A stretch of DNA of 64,000 nucleotides, taken from the NCBI RefSeq assembly GCF_000210295.1, contig NC_026741.1, forward strand, positions 434,001-498,000. The letters run 5' to 3'. Every line of letters starts with the position of its first letter. Position 1 is the first letter of the stretch. Under the pieces are notes generated by a model. The model was not told where the DNA came from and made no database searches. It worked only from the letters and a program-made list of their open reading frames with translations. Below are positions 1 through 10,400 of this stretch, one piece after another. This DNA is from Trypanosoma brucei gambiense DAL972 (taxonomy: Eukaryota; Euglenozoa; Kinetoplastea; Trypanosomatida; Trypanosomatidae). The position numbers were made by a program, and so were the translations under genes.

Positions 1-120
1 AATAAGGGCGGTCTCCCTCATGGAAAGTAAATGCACCGTCCCCCCAACACCAGTGGATGGTTGGCGCAGTTTTGTGCCCTCGACGATAACAACGAGTAGT
101 GTGACGTGTTAAAAGCAACG

Positions 121-167
121 CAAAACAAAACAAAACAAAACAAAACAAAGAGAGAGAGAGAGAGAGA
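121..167. repeat. (CAAAA)n followed by (GA)n simple repeat
   Basis: About six tandem CAAAA units run into about nine GA dinucleotides. This is simple-sequence DNA in presumed 3' UTR/intergenic sequence, with no sign of a mobile element. Confidence 0.9.
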
Positions 168-360
168 TGACTGACCAAACTGAAGGAGATGCAATAAATA
201 TCAAAGGAAAGCGGAGAATTCCGCAAACCGAAGCACTTCGCCCCCCGCCTCCCTCCCTTTCTTCCCTCTTTGCCTTTCGTGTAATCCCCATTTCACATTT
301 CTGTTCCATATTAACTTTTCTCCAAGCCCCTCTCCTCTCCTCACCTCCCCCACAAAAAAA

Positions 361-402
361 TATAATATAATATATATATATATATATGTACATATATATA
401 TT
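361..402. repeat. TA-rich microsatellite
   Basis: Near-perfect alternating TA interrupted by GTAC. This is simple-sequence intergenic DNA. Confidence 0.9.
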
Positions 403-1275
403 TAACCTTTAACTCAGTCGCCATTTTCCCCATCCATCTGCTTTTCCTCAAGTCCATGCCGCGCCTTCACAGAGAAGTGAGTAAAACAAGGAACATAAGA
501 AGAGCCCAAAAGCCTCGTAATAGGTTTGAGCATTCGCACACATGACGTAAATAAATAAATATATGTGTACATATATATGTAAAGCAAAGAGAGAGAGAGA
601 AAGTCAACGACGCGAACGAAGCAAAATAAACATAAGGAAGAAAGAAGGGTAGCTGCGCATCGCACATTTACATGCACACCCACGGTGTCGAAACAATAAA
701 AGCAACAACACTCAAAACAAAGGTAAAAAAGAAAAAAGAAGAAATATAGAGGGAGAAATACACATGGATTAAGAAAAATATGGAAGGGAAAGATGACTGA
801 TGGGTGGCTTGTAAAGACAAGATAGTGTCTTTTACATTCTACTTCGCCACCTTTCCCCTAAAGGAGGTGGAAATCACACATAAGGACGCACATGCGCAGT
901 AGAATGACCCCGATTGCACATAATAAACCCTCAAGTGTTAACGCAACAGAGTTCAACACCGGAGATGAAGGGTAACTAGCAAGTTATACTGAGTTCTCCC
1001 TTTCTCCCCTCCCCACGCACACATATATGCCTGTTGAAGCTCGTCTATGACGAACCAAAAGTACAGAATTCAATCTGTACGGCACCATTTTCCCCTGCTC
1101 ATCTTGAACACGAGTAGTGGTAACTCTCATTATATAACCAACTGTTTAGCCTGAACTGCTTCCCACTAACTTGGGCTTTACAACTCAACGCGGCAATTTA
1201 CCCTAGACATGCGTACATAAAATACCGCACAAGGTAAATGATTTGTTTTTTTCTAACTGTGTCTTTACGCCCTTT

Positions 1276-3615
1276 TCAGCGCTTTTGAAGGTTTGAGCAC
1301 CCCACTGTATGAAGTTCTAAATACGCCTCAATCGAAAAGGTCGTCGTCCACTGTCTGAAGAATGGGTGACTGAGTAGCTCCCGTGCGGTGGGACGGCGCC
1401 GAGGTTCGGGGTCCATGCAGGAATGAATAAAGTCCAGAAATGCGTCACTGAGAGGCATATCTCGGGGGAAACGGCGGAGATCCAACGGCTCTTCCATACG
1501 GTGAATCGTTACAAATGGGTCCGCGCAGTCCGTGAGGTCAACGGGGTATTGTCCAACAGCGAACTCCGCCAGCGTCATGCCAACCGCCCAGATGTCGCTT
1601 AGCTTCCCGTGAGGCCTTCCCCGCTGTCGTTCGGGGCTCATATACTTACTTGTTCCGGAGCATTGCGGATCATCTCCAGTGGCTGCACCGCTTTCACTAG
1701 CGGACGCAACTCCCACGAGGGGTGGTGATTCGTAGCCACTGCCCGTGTGAATTCCGTTTATGCTGTGCCCATAACCGTTACCACTCATGTTGCTGGCGGC
1801 ATCGCTCTCAAACCCGTTGTCAACACTACCACGTTTGTTGTTAACGCGTGGGTTGCAGCGCCTTTCCTCGCACGAGTCGTCTCTGCTTTTAATTTTGACG
1901 TCAGCACCAGTGTCACCACTCGCGATAAAGTCTGCTGGGAAGTGGGGAAGCGACACAACACTTTCCTCTTCCCCTGTGCATCGAGAGGATAACCCAAAAT
2001 CACCAAGTTTCACTATTCCTCTGTTGTTGATTAGGACGTTACCAGGTTTAATGTCACGGTGGACGAAACCCCTGCTGTGCATATGTTCCACACCGCGCAG
2101 AAGCTGCTCGCCCACCACGGCAACGAGCCTCTCAGGTACTGAAACCACTTTTCGCTCATCCTTCGCATCCACTTCACTTTCCCTCATTTCCTTTTCCTCG
2201 GTCATGCACACCGCCCCATCGCCATTGTGACGATTGCTACGATTACGTCGCCTCGCACCATGCGTGCCACCGTTTTGGTTCTGCCACTTTTTTGTCCTAC
2301 TAGCGCCCGCACTAACGACTTGACAGTTCACATCGTTGCCGGTACTTACACCGTTAGACACGTCGTTATCCGTGACATAACCACCGAGTAATCTCTGCAA
2401 CCGGTCCAGACCGCCGTAGTGCATGTATTCCATCACAAAGTCGAGTGCCATTTCTTCTTTATTAAAGAACGCGTTGTACACCTTTACCATGAATGGGTTC
2501 CGGTAAGCCATATGAAGTGTTTGGAGCTCACGCAAAACAAAGCGGTGAAGCTGTCGGATGTAAGGCGATGCCCGCACACTGTGCGTACGGCAAATGTTCA
2601 TATGTTCCCATCCATAAATCATCGAGGAGAGGTCAATGCGTTTGACGGCGAGCAACTTCCCAGTGGGATAATGTTCTGCCATGTACACGTTTGCCGACGC
2701 CCCCTCACCCACAATTGACTTTAGTTTGACATCACTGTACTTTACAGCGGTAAGACCAGGTTCATTGCTGCTGCTGGAGTCGGCGTTGTTGGGGGGGAGC
2801 ACGGAGGGTGACGGGAGATTAAAGCTTGGCATGACGTACGTGTGCGTTGCGCTATCACCACCAGCGGCAGCAAATGTGGGTCGCGGTGTGGTAAACCCCG
2901 AAGTTTTGGCGTTATGGGCATTTAGCGAATATGTGATGGGGCTGTATGGCGTGTCGAGGCTAGTAGACAGTAGCGTAAAAGAGTTGTTGGACAGTGGTTC
3001 CGTCGTTAACGAAAGCTTTGGCTTCAGGAGCGCCCCGGGTACTGAGCGACGACCGTGTGAGCCCAATGGGGCCGGGGAAACTTCCCCTCCGTGAATCCCA
3101 AGATTTGCATTGAGTTGCAAGACACTTTCCATAGTGAGACACCCATCACCAGAAACAATAAAGGGACCAACATGTAGATGCTGACCATCATCGGACAGCG
3201 ATATCCACTGCGCCCGCGGGTGGTGACCAAAAAAGTCTTCTGGAGCCAACATATTGAGTGAAGCCACCGAGGCACCAGCAGCGGTGCTGCACGCGGAACG
3301 GTTCAGTAAAGGTGGGCGCAACTGCTGAAACCGGTCCCGTTTGGGTGTAACAGTGCTGGAAGCATGGGCTGTGAGCTGTAAACTGGAGGGAATGTGAAGT
3401 GGCTCTGTAGGGGGAAGCAATGACGGTGGAGTTAAGGAGAAGAGGGGCGGCGGCCGCTGCTTCACTTGCCGTCCTATTGCTGTTGCGGAGAGCACACCGT
3501 TGCAGCAACTGGGCGACTCCTCCGGGTTGCTCGTGACGTTGTGTAACTGAGCACTAGTGCACGAATATATATTTCCGGGTATACTTCCATCTACCGTAGC
3601 AGTTTTATGGTACAT
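1276..3615 (-). CDS. STE7/MAPKK-like protein kinase with large insertions
   Basis: Protein kinase of 779 aa from the ATG at 3615. The longer frame to 3843 starts at GTG and reads through a TA repeat, so it is rejected. The kinase domain is C-terminal, about residues 297-755. The glycine loop is GEGASANVY (about 303-311), the VAIK lysine is K325, the catalytic loop is HRDIKPGN (about 519-526), and the metal motif is DFG (539-541). The P+1 region GTSKYMSPERQRG followed by KLSDIWAVGMTLAE closely follows MAPKK (MEK) kinases, so I infer a dual-specificity role in a MAP kinase cascade. Two low-complexity insertions interrupt the domain: about 78 residues before the catalytic loop, and about 108 residues in the activation segment between DFG and SPE. 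The latter replaces the short MEK loop carrying the activating Ser/Thr. The N-terminal 290 residues are Ser/Pro/Asn-rich. It is the last gene of the minus array visible here. Confidence 0.88.
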   Translation of the reverse strand: MYHKTATVDGSIPGNIYSCTSAQLHNVTSNPEESPSCCNGVLSATAIGRQVKQRPPPLFSLTPPSLLPPTEPLHIPSSLQLTAHASSTVTPKRDRFQQLRPPLLNRSACSTAAGASVASLNMLAPEDFFGHHPRAQWISLSDDGQHLHVGPFIVSGDGCLTMESVLQLNANLGIHGGEVSPAPLGSHGRRSVPGALLKPKLSLTTEPLSNNSFTLLSTSLDTPYSPITYSLNAHNAKTSGFTTPRPTFAAAGGDSATHTYVMPSFNLPSPSVLPPNNADSSSSNEPGLTAVKYSDVKLKSIVGEGASANVYMAEHYPTGKLLAVKRIDLSSMIYGWEHMNICRTHSVRASPYIRQLHRFVLRELQTLHMAYRNPFMVKVYNAFFNKEEMALDFVMEYMHYGGLDRLQRLLGGYVTDNDVSNGVSTGNDVNCQVVSAGASRTKKWQNQNGGTHGARRRNRSNRHNGDGAVCMTEEKEMRESEVDAKDERKVVSVPERLVAVVGEQLLRGVEHMHSRGFVHRDIKPGNVLINNRGIVKLGDFGLSSRCTGEEESVVSLPHFPADFIASGDTGADVKIKSRDDSCEERRCNPRVNNKRGSVDNGFESDAASNMSGNGYGHSINGIHTGSGYESPPLVGVASASESGAATGDDPQCSGTSKYMSPERQRGRPHGKLSDIWAVGMTLAEFAVGQYPVDLTDCADPFVTIHRMEEPLDLRRFPRDMPLSDAFLDFIHSCMDPEPRRRPTARELLSHPFFRQWTTTFSIEAYLELHTVGCSNLQKR

Positions 3616-3708
3616 TTGAATGTGTCTTCTTCTGCCCGCTATTCCGTGCCGAGGCCGAAAGGTATCGGATAACCAAACTTGGTGAATGAAAGAATCACGC
3701 CCACTGCG

Positions 3709-3723
3709 TATATATATATATAT
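3709..3723. repeat. TA microsatellite in kinase 5' leader
   Basis: A short alternating TA tract. It is read as IYIYI in the extended kinase frame, which supports placing the true start downstream at 3615. Confidence 0.85.
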
Positions 3724-4688
3724 TCTAAGATATTTCCTTCGTTTCTCTCCACCCGTGAGCGCGTGTGCGTCCTTGCACCACGCCTCCCTTTCCTTGCCTT
3801 CGACTTTCCCCGTGTCTTCCTCTGTATAATCCCTCAAATACACTTTTCTAATTCAGTTTTTTTTTTCTGCTCTCCTCGGAGATTACAGTGGGTCCAGAGG
3901 TTAGATAGAAAAAAGGAGAGAAATGGAATGACATCCAATCAGAGAAGAAGAAGGAGGAGGGTGAGGGGAGGAGGGATATGTATGTCGCAAACAATCTCGA
4001 CTTAAAGGATGACAACAAACCCGAAAAAACAACACAACAACGAAAACAACGCCACTGGATAACACAGCAGTCGGCGGACGCTTATGGTACACTTTGAGTC
4101 AAGAAGGACGAGGAGGTGGATAACGAAAATAATCAAATCAACATCATCTTCCCCCCTTTTTTTTCTCGCTACCTTTCTTTCCATATTTCTCCGTCACCGT
4201 GCATTACCGTTGTCATTTTCGTCGTATGTAGTTTCGTATTAAAAAAAAAAAAAGACACCCCTTTCATGGCATCCTTCCTTGTGTCTCACTCTTTAATTTA
4301 CTGTCTTTCTTTTCTTTTCTCTTTTTCAGTTGCTGTTCAATTTCCCATCGTTACGATCATTCATTAATATGCGCTGCCAGCCCCGGCTGCAGTTCTTGTA
4401 GACACACACAGACAAAAAAAAAAAAAGGAATAAAGAAAAAAAAAAACAGAGATTATGGGATAATTGTGTAAAAACACCGCGCTGAATATCATTGTCTAAC
4501 AAGATTTTCCATATTCTTATTTCTTCACCGATGTCCACACACTCTTTCCCCACTTCTTCCCGCTGTTGTACAACCGTTGCGCATTCAACGAAGTAAAGTT
4601 AAAAATATGTGAGGGTTGAGAGAAGGGAAAAGAGATGAGGGTTGAAGAAACCACATGCACACAAACTCCCACGTGTGTGCATACATTA

Positions 4689-4800
4689 GGTGTGTAGTAG
4701 ATGTGTACATATAAATGCGTACAAGTACATGCAACTACATACATACATGTACATATATGCATATATATGTATATATGTATATAAATATTTATTTATATAC
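4689..4800. repeat. TATG/TACA-rich simple sequence
   Basis: About 110 bases of interspersed TACATA, TATATG and TATTTA motifs. This is simple-sequence intergenic DNA. Confidence 0.8.
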
Positions 4801-5973
4801 ACTTGTTTGTGTGATTGTTGACCAAACTTCCTGTTTCATGGCATTACCACACGCCCTTGAGAGGTGCTGCGGCGCCGGAATATGTAGCCTCCTTTTTTGC
4901 CTCCCATTCACTCACTCATTCATTCAATCATTTTTTTTTCTCGTGCATTTTGCTCATTGTCTTTTGTCACGCGGCAGAACCCCAGGGCTCATGTGAAAGA
5001 CGAAACCAAAGGAATTAAAAGCGTAAGTTATAAAATGATAGAATGAGGTGTGGGGAGGGAAAAAGGGATTTTTTTTTTTTAAAAGGGGAGAAAGTGCCAA
5101 AGAGCAAAGTGAACAACACCAAGAGAAATAATAATAATAATAATTATTATTTTTTAAGACTCACACAAACAGGGTACAGTTTCCAACGGCCTCAATAAAA
5201 AAAGAGTGCGTGGATAAGGGGGAAAAAGAGATATTGAACAGGGGAAGAAATAAATAGGAAAGAAAAAAAAACAAAAGTAGATCAGGATGAAAACATTTCC
5301 CTTGAAATATATTTGTGTTGACAAATCCAGAAGATGATATAAACCCCCTCACAACACCCATTACCCATTTCGGCCTTTTACAACAGCACACAAAATTAGG
5401 CAGTAAATTCCCCGTTTCGAGCCCCCCAAAAATGCGTTTCGGCCCCTCAACTCCCGGTTGTGAATGTCGTGGTAATAACGATAAAAATATTGAAATAATA
5501 ATGAAAATCAAAGTAGTTATGAATTAAATATACCTACGCTCGCTCTCTTCCTCTTCCTCTTCCTTTCCCTCTCCCTCCCTTTTCATCATTTCTATATTTT
5601 GATCACTTACTGAATAGTTCTTTTTTTTTTTTTTTGAAGTCTGAACAATGGGTTGCCAGTTCAATCGGCATAATATAATTTCGGGTTTGGTATCAACTTG
5701 GCAGTTACGTTACCATCACCCCAAATCTTCTCCGTTTCATCACTATTTTATTTTTCCCCCTTCTTGATTTCTGTATGTTTACATTATTTACCATATTCGC
5801 ACCACCTCATCCGCTACGTAAGTCACAGATGTGTCTGCTGCCTCTAAGTACCTTTAATCGTGTTTATACATTTGATGAATTCATTTACAGTTGTACATAA
5901 CTTCACATTACCTCGGAGAAAAATAAAATTAATACAAAAGAAAAAAGACAGTTGTACATCCGTACATATATTT

Positions 5974-6000
5974 AATATATATATATATATATATATATAT
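5974..6000. repeat. TA microsatellite
   Basis: About 13 AT units immediately before the GC-richer island that begins near 6030. Confidence 0.9.
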
Positions 6001-6029
6001 GCCTGTTCACTTATACGCATCTGTACACC

Positions 6030-6555
6030 GAAATGTCAGCGGAGCAGGCGACAACCCGGAGTAAAGAACTGCATCCTACTGGCATCCGGCACTATACGCC
6101 AGGAGCCAATATTAATACTGCGGAACTCTTGGCAGCAGGCACACGGGGCACAGCAACAGAAGACACAGAAAAAGTCACCAATAATATTCCCAGATGTGCC
6201 AGTACGCTTGCGGAGGTTGTAACGTGTGAACCAGCGGGCGCATGGACAAAGGAGAACCATGAGGCAATGCGGCCAAACGGAACACACATCGCCCAAACTC
6301 GACGCATATGTTTTGCACAAGATACAAGGTGAACAGAATAAACAGTTGAAGATGCAGAGAAGTGCGTTGGCAAAATCAGGGGCGCCGCAGCAGGGCGCCA
6401 ATCGCCAAAACTCCCAAACGAATCCGGCGGTACCATTCCAGCCGCATTGGTCAAAGCCAATGATACCGAGGAACCCCGTACGGTTAATCTCAGCGCAAAG
6501 AGACATGACTTTGGAAAAGAAGTGCGCGCTTAATTCCCCTTAGTTGAAAAAAAAA
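6030..6555. other. GC-richer island ending in an A run; possible retroposon relic
   Basis: About 510 bases whose base composition differs from the AT-rich flanks. It is largely open on both strands: a 156-codon frame on the minus strand, and two overlapping frames of 99 and 105 codons on the plus strand that would join through a frameshift. It is followed at about 6546 by ten A residues. Size and a terminal A run resemble the short ingi-related retroposons of trypanosomes (RIME/SIDER). I do not recognise the sequence, and no target-site duplication is obvious. It could equally be unusual 3' UTR. Confidence 0.25.
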
Positions 6556-7107
6556 AGGGGGAAAAATAACTGAATGTTGGCGCCGCGGCAATATTGTGAG
6601 GCCCTTCTTAGCGGGTGCTCTTTCACCCTTTTGTATCTACTTGGGGTACAAATGGGCAAAGTGTTGTTAGATGTCTGTCCACTTCGCAACCTCAAAACGT
6701 TTAGTCAAGCCTTCGCCACAAAAAGGCTATGCAGGCAATAGTGATAACTTTTGTTTTTTCGATAGCTTGTCTGCAGATGAGAAGGTGTGGGGGTGGTTAC
6801 GGGATGTACAAGGTAGAGTATGGCAGTAGACGAAATACAACTTGACGAAGAAGCAACCAAACATCACGGCAAAATACGTGTAAAGTTACCCATAAAGAAG
6901 GGAAGTAAAATACCAAGAATAATTTATACGGTGGACCACATAGAAAGAAGAATTATATGTAGGGTTGTAGTGACGAGAGAACCCGTTGCGGCACGTAGCA
7001 AAACTGACGAAAGGGAAGAACATATGAACAATTAAGCGTACATGCAAACAACGACAAGGGTCATATGTGTATACATGTACTACTACATAGGCCTTGCCTT
7101 TCCATCA

Positions 7108-8613
7108 CTAACGCCGTAACTTCCCCACCTGAAGGTCGAAGGGATCGAGTGTCATGAGGGAGCATAGAAATGAGGTGAGTTGAAGCACCTTCGCAGTCCC
7201 ATGCATGGGTTCCTCGCCGCGTTGCTTTCGTACCCGCGGGGGAGTTGCGAGTGGCGATACGCCATGAAGTTGACTCCCTACAGTGTTTTGCCACTTTGAG
7301 TACTGACATTCTCCCGCACAAGATTCGGCGCTGAGCATCGACCGCACAACAAATCGCATGGACACACTGTGGATGAGCTCCGACATGAACACCTTCAACA
7401 ACATCACAGCAACAAGGACAAGCAGCAACAGCAATGGAGCGTTTCTAAAGAGTGCGTGAGCGATAGGCGAAAAACTCCACAGAAGGAGTGCGGCGTATGG
7501 GACCGGAACAAACCCCGTCCGTCGAACATATTTGGGGAAAAAACCATCGCTCGGCCGCAGCAGTTTGCGCAAATCCTGAGAGTCGTACAGCGCACTATCC
7601 ACACAGCAGGCTCGGATATGCGTGAGTCGCCACAGCACCGTTTCCGCAGCCATATCGATAAGGGTGAGTTGCGTGAAACTTCGGTAGACGCTAAGAGAAA
7701 TACCATTGAACTTCGCCACGAAGAGATGCTTCGTAAAATCCACTGCTACTTCCGACAGAAGTACAAAAAGTGTATCGGCAAAATCCAGACCACAGAAGCG
7801 TTCGTGCATGTGCTGCATAACCATAACAAGTACAAACAAAAGGAACTTCACGCGCTCAATTGCGTCTGCTGCCGCTACAGAGTACAATGACTCCCTGTTG
7901 TGTTTTTTGTACACAGCCCCCTTAAGTTCACTCAAGCTGCTGCTGACGATGAGAGTAAGAAGCAAATTCCCTTCCGAGTTAACTGCAACGTTGAGAGTTA
8001 CAACAGAGAGCAGCAGTACAACAGCATGAGCAGCGACACTCACCACAGCCACGACAGCGCTCAGCACAGGGAGCCACGTGGCGGCGAAGCGCTCACACTG
8101 CTCACCACAGGTTTGTGCGGCTCCCCGCCAATCCCCCACACACGCCGTGAGCACCTCCGTCGCCTCGTGCGAAAGCGCTGACAACAGCTTGTCTGCAACC
8201 TCCAAAATGTTGAAGACCATCATGAGCTTGATGAAAGAAGTGCGACGCACAGCATGATAGAGATACGCATAAAGCTCCACGGTCTTGAACGACAGGAGAG
8301 TGTAAGTAAGCACACCTACGACGATGAGCACCAAAGCCACTGCATCCCGCCGCTCAAAACGGTGCACACTAACGATCAACTTGAGTGGAAGAATCAGAAG
8401 CGACAGAAGATTCTCCACCATGCCAAGTATTGTGAGGGCAAAAAAGTACTCAATGTCAACGAACATATCGGGCATACGAACAAAGTGCCGAAGCTGCTTA
8501 ACGAAGCCTATGTCCTGTTGCCCGCACATGGTGCTACCTTCGTGGCGTGAGGCATCGGGGCAGCGCTCCCGGTCTGACGGACCAAAGAGACTGCGCAGCA
8601 GCCGCGCTTGCAT
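7108..8613 (-). CDS. TAPT1/DUF747-family multi-pass membrane protein
   Basis: 501 aa from the ATG at 8613. The frame stays open to an ATG at 9000, but that would leave only about 40 bases after the preceding gene. The extension also reads through a pyrimidine tract and AG (about 8648-8710 on the transcribed strand), which looks like the trans-splice acceptor. The family signature is clear: FVDIEYFFALTILGMVENLL near the N-terminus, a helix pair containing FKTVELYAYLYHAVR, then SSSLSELKGAVYKKHNRESL, and later VAVDFTKHLFVAKFNGIS before YRSF. These match TAPT1/Emp65 proteins, ER membrane proteins linked in animals to cilium biogenesis and in yeast to ER protein protection (Emp65-Slp1). About eight hydrophobic segments are visible. 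The neighbour upstream also looks like an ER/Golgi membrane protein. Confidence 0.82.
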   Translation of the reverse strand: MQARLLRSLFGPSDRERCPDASRHEGSTMCGQQDIGFVKQLRHFVRMPDMFVDIEYFFALTILGMVENLLSLLILPLKLIVSVHRFERRDAVALVLIVVGVLTYTLLSFKTVELYAYLYHAVRRTSFIKLMMVFNILEVADKLLSALSHEATEVLTACVGDWRGAAQTCGEQCERFAATWLPVLSAVVAVVSVAAHAVVLLLSVVTLNVAVNSEGNLLLTLIVSSSLSELKGAVYKKHNRESLYSVAAADAIERVKFLLFVLVMVMQHMHERFCGLDFADTLFVLLSEVAVDFTKHLFVAKFNGISLSVYRSFTQLTLIDMAAETVLWRLTHIRACCVDSALYDSQDLRKLLRPSDGFFPKYVRRTGFVPVPYAALLLWSFSPIAHALFRNAPLLLLLVLVAVMLLKVFMSELIHSVSMRFVVRSMLSAESCAGECQYSKWQNTVGSQLHGVSPLATPPRVRKQRGEEPMHGTAKVLQLTSFLCSLMTLDPFDLQVGKLRR

Positions 8614-9039
8614 TTGGCAGGTAACCAACACCGGCTGGCGCGAGCCTCTAATGCTTTGGGAAAAAAGTGTTGGCCGCAGGAAGAGAGAAAAGGAGTAAAA
8701 AAGAGACAAGACGGTCATACAAGTGGCTTTGAGGACGCACACCTGAATGTCTGCAAGGATAGGAGTGATACAATCAAAAGGGATTGATTCCAAAAGCAGA
8801 GACACGTAACACCGGCCGCCGTGCACAATCACACATACCTTCCCCTGTGCATTCATATGACGAGAATGCAACTCAAACCCCGTAGGGAGCAGTGAGCAGT
8901 CTCGTTCGAGACGTAGCCACGTGTAAACAGATGATCCGAAGAAGGTGGTGCGGCAACAAACATACAGGATCCGACACGGAGGGTGGAACAATAAAGCCAT
9001 TCTTTCCTCCCTCTTCGCCGTTCAACAACATCTAGGAAC
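8614..9039 (-). promoter_or_regulatory. Intergenic region with candidate trans-splice acceptor for TAPT1-like gene
   Basis: On the minus strand, a pyrimidine tract at about 8710-8679 leads to an AG at 8649-8648, 35 bases before the ATG at 8613. This decides the short start for the TAPT1-like gene. The remainder should contain the 3' UTR and polyadenylation region of the TMEM115-like gene. Confidence 0.55.
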
Positions 9040-9978
9040 TCACACTACAGCAGCATCGTGCTGGGTTGCAGCGGTGTCTGCCGTTGTCTGTTGGATCCTG
9101 CTGCTGAGGGCAGCGAGCGCGATATTTCGACGACGTTGTGCCTCATCTTCTGTAGATCCCGGGAGTAACGCCCCGGCCGCAGCACCTTGAAGAACAGGTA
9201 CCGCAACGGTGTCAGCGATGCCTCCAGACCCGCTTCCAGCGCGACTGCCATCCCCACTACCCTGTTGCCGTGGCGCTTTCGATACCATGCCGCAAAGCTT
9301 GAGTAAAGGTTCCAAAAGCACACTCAGGGGCACCACCGAGGGCGTGTTAAGAGCCGACTGCAGATACCAAGTCGTGAGAAGCCCAAGGAGCGCTGGAGTG
9401 AAAACGCTGCCCAAGAAAACTTTGGTTCCTCCAACATCGTTCTCTGTGATGCGGTGCTGCCCGCGAAAAAGCCAGTCAATTACGAGTGTAATTGCTAGTA
9501 ACGCCGTTGGTACGTGCTGCCGCTGCACCTGGCGCGGAAGTTGGGACGGAAAAGCAGGAGACCTTGGCGAAACCCCCACCCACGGAACAAGAATGCCCGA
9601 AGCCGCAGGCCACACCCCACAGTAGCACTGAAGGAACCACGTGAATCCGACGTTGTACAGTAACGCGCTCAGTATGAGCAGTGTAAGGGAGGCAGACACA
9701 GTCGATGCAGCAATTAATCTCACCAGAGCTCGGGTCCCGATGATGCTCTCCACTGCCACACCGAAAGTTAGCATGTAAACCGCGCTGCAAACAGCCAGCA
9801 CTATATTGGTCTCAACTACGACGTACGTGATTAGGTTCCAAGGGTAGCTTCTGGCAGAAAAAGTGTGGGCGGGGATGAAACCAAGCACGCGCGGAACCAC
9901 GGTGGAAAAAGTACTGAGCAGAGCTGTTCCACACAGCACGGCGGCGACTGCTCCGCTAACTGCACCCTCACCAGCCAT
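9040..9978 (-). CDS. TMEM115/DUF1751-like Golgi membrane protein
   Basis: 312 aa with a clear ATG. The N-terminal half is strongly hydrophobic with about five to six membrane segments. It carries the layout of the TMEM115 (PL6/DUF1751) family, a rhomboid-related fold: a first helix, a loop containing YPWNLITYVVVETN, a second helix with VAVESIIGTRALVRL, and then GVWPAASGILVPW. The C-terminal 90 residues are soluble and Gly/Ala/Gln-rich. No rhomboid catalytic Ser/His pair is visible, so it is probably not a protease. The human protein is a Golgi protein that affects retrograde traffic. The assignment is from motif memory, and a divergent rhomboid-like protein remains possible. Confidence 0.7.
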   Translation of the reverse strand: MAGEGAVSGAVAAVLCGTALLSTFSTVVPRVLGFIPAHTFSARSYPWNLITYVVVETNIVLAVCSAVYMLTFGVAVESIIGTRALVRLIAASTVSASLTLLILSALLYNVGFTWFLQCYCGVWPAASGILVPWVGVSPRSPAFPSQLPRQVQRQHVPTALLAITLVIDWLFRGQHRITENDVGGTKVFLGSVFTPALLGLLTTWYLQSALNTPSVVPLSVLLEPLLKLCGMVSKAPRQQGSGDGSRAGSGSGGIADTVAVPVLQGAAAGALLPGSTEDEAQRRRNIALAALSSRIQQTTADTAATQHDAAVV

Positions 9979-10400
9979 GCGACCGCGGCCGCTACGTCAA
10001 GTTATATGAAGCTTAAGATAGGAAAGTTCCTAAGAGTCTTTTCACGATGTTAAGAGCAAGAGGGAGGACGTGAAAGTAGAAGGAAGGACAACGACCGCAC
10101 TGCCAAAGTAAGCGGGCGATAGAAAAGATAGAAAGTCACACTTGTTTTTCTTTTCGAATGCCGTTAATTGCTGACCTTTACTTGTCATATACACACCAAA
10201 ATCCACTGATAGAGGAACAAAAAACCGGAAGCCACACGTGGGCAACGCTCGGAGAGGTAACTGTATCCACTATGATACAAAGGGAGAGACTACACTCGAC
10301 ATCACTGAGAGCGGAAGCATATTTAAATTTCTTTACTAAAGTGTCGCAATGAAGTCCAACATTGTAAACCAGAAAGGTGCAACAGAGCCTTACGGGTCCC
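9979..10400. other. Intergenic, UTR sequence
   Basis: No gene is seen. The transcribed strand has pyrimidine-rich stretches near 10050-10150 that could serve the splice acceptor of the TMEM115-like gene. Confidence 0.6.

Larger units (their letters stand above)
1..1275. other. Non-coding 3' flank of the kinase gene
   Basis: No gene is visible here. This is downstream of the minus-strand kinase gene and should hold its 3' UTR and the next intergenic stretch. It is AT-rich and low in complexity: an AAAAC run followed by a GA run near 121-167, a TA run near 361-402, and mixed TATG/TACA repeats near 545-585. The short frames on both strands are made largely of repeat codons (for example IYIYIY) and look non-coding. 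Confidence 0.7.
3616..7107. other. 3.5-kb gap without a convincing gene
   Basis: This lies between two minus-strand genes. It should hold the 5' UTR and splice acceptor of the kinase and the 3' UTR of the TAPT1-like gene. A purine-rich plus strand at about 3900-3990 is a pyrimidine tract on the transcribed strand, a good candidate acceptor region for the kinase mRNA. The rest is poly-A/poly-T, TA, TATG and CT-rich simple sequence. One GC-richer island (about 6030-6545) is listed separately. No frame here has recognisable protein features. Confidence 0.6.

Noticed and set aside
3616..3843. 76-codon extension of the kinase
   Set aside because: Begins at GTG and reads a TA microsatellite as IYIYI; the first ATG is at 3615.
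6036..6506. 156-codon minus-strand frame as a gene
   Set aside because: Very Cys/Phe-rich, without domain or family resemblance; treated as part of the GC-richer island instead.
8614..9000. 129-codon N-terminal extension of the TAPT1-like gene
   Set aside because: It would start 40 bases after the previous stop and read through a pyrimidine tract plus AG that looks like the splice acceptor; the hydrophobic FYSFSLFL run is the tract translated.
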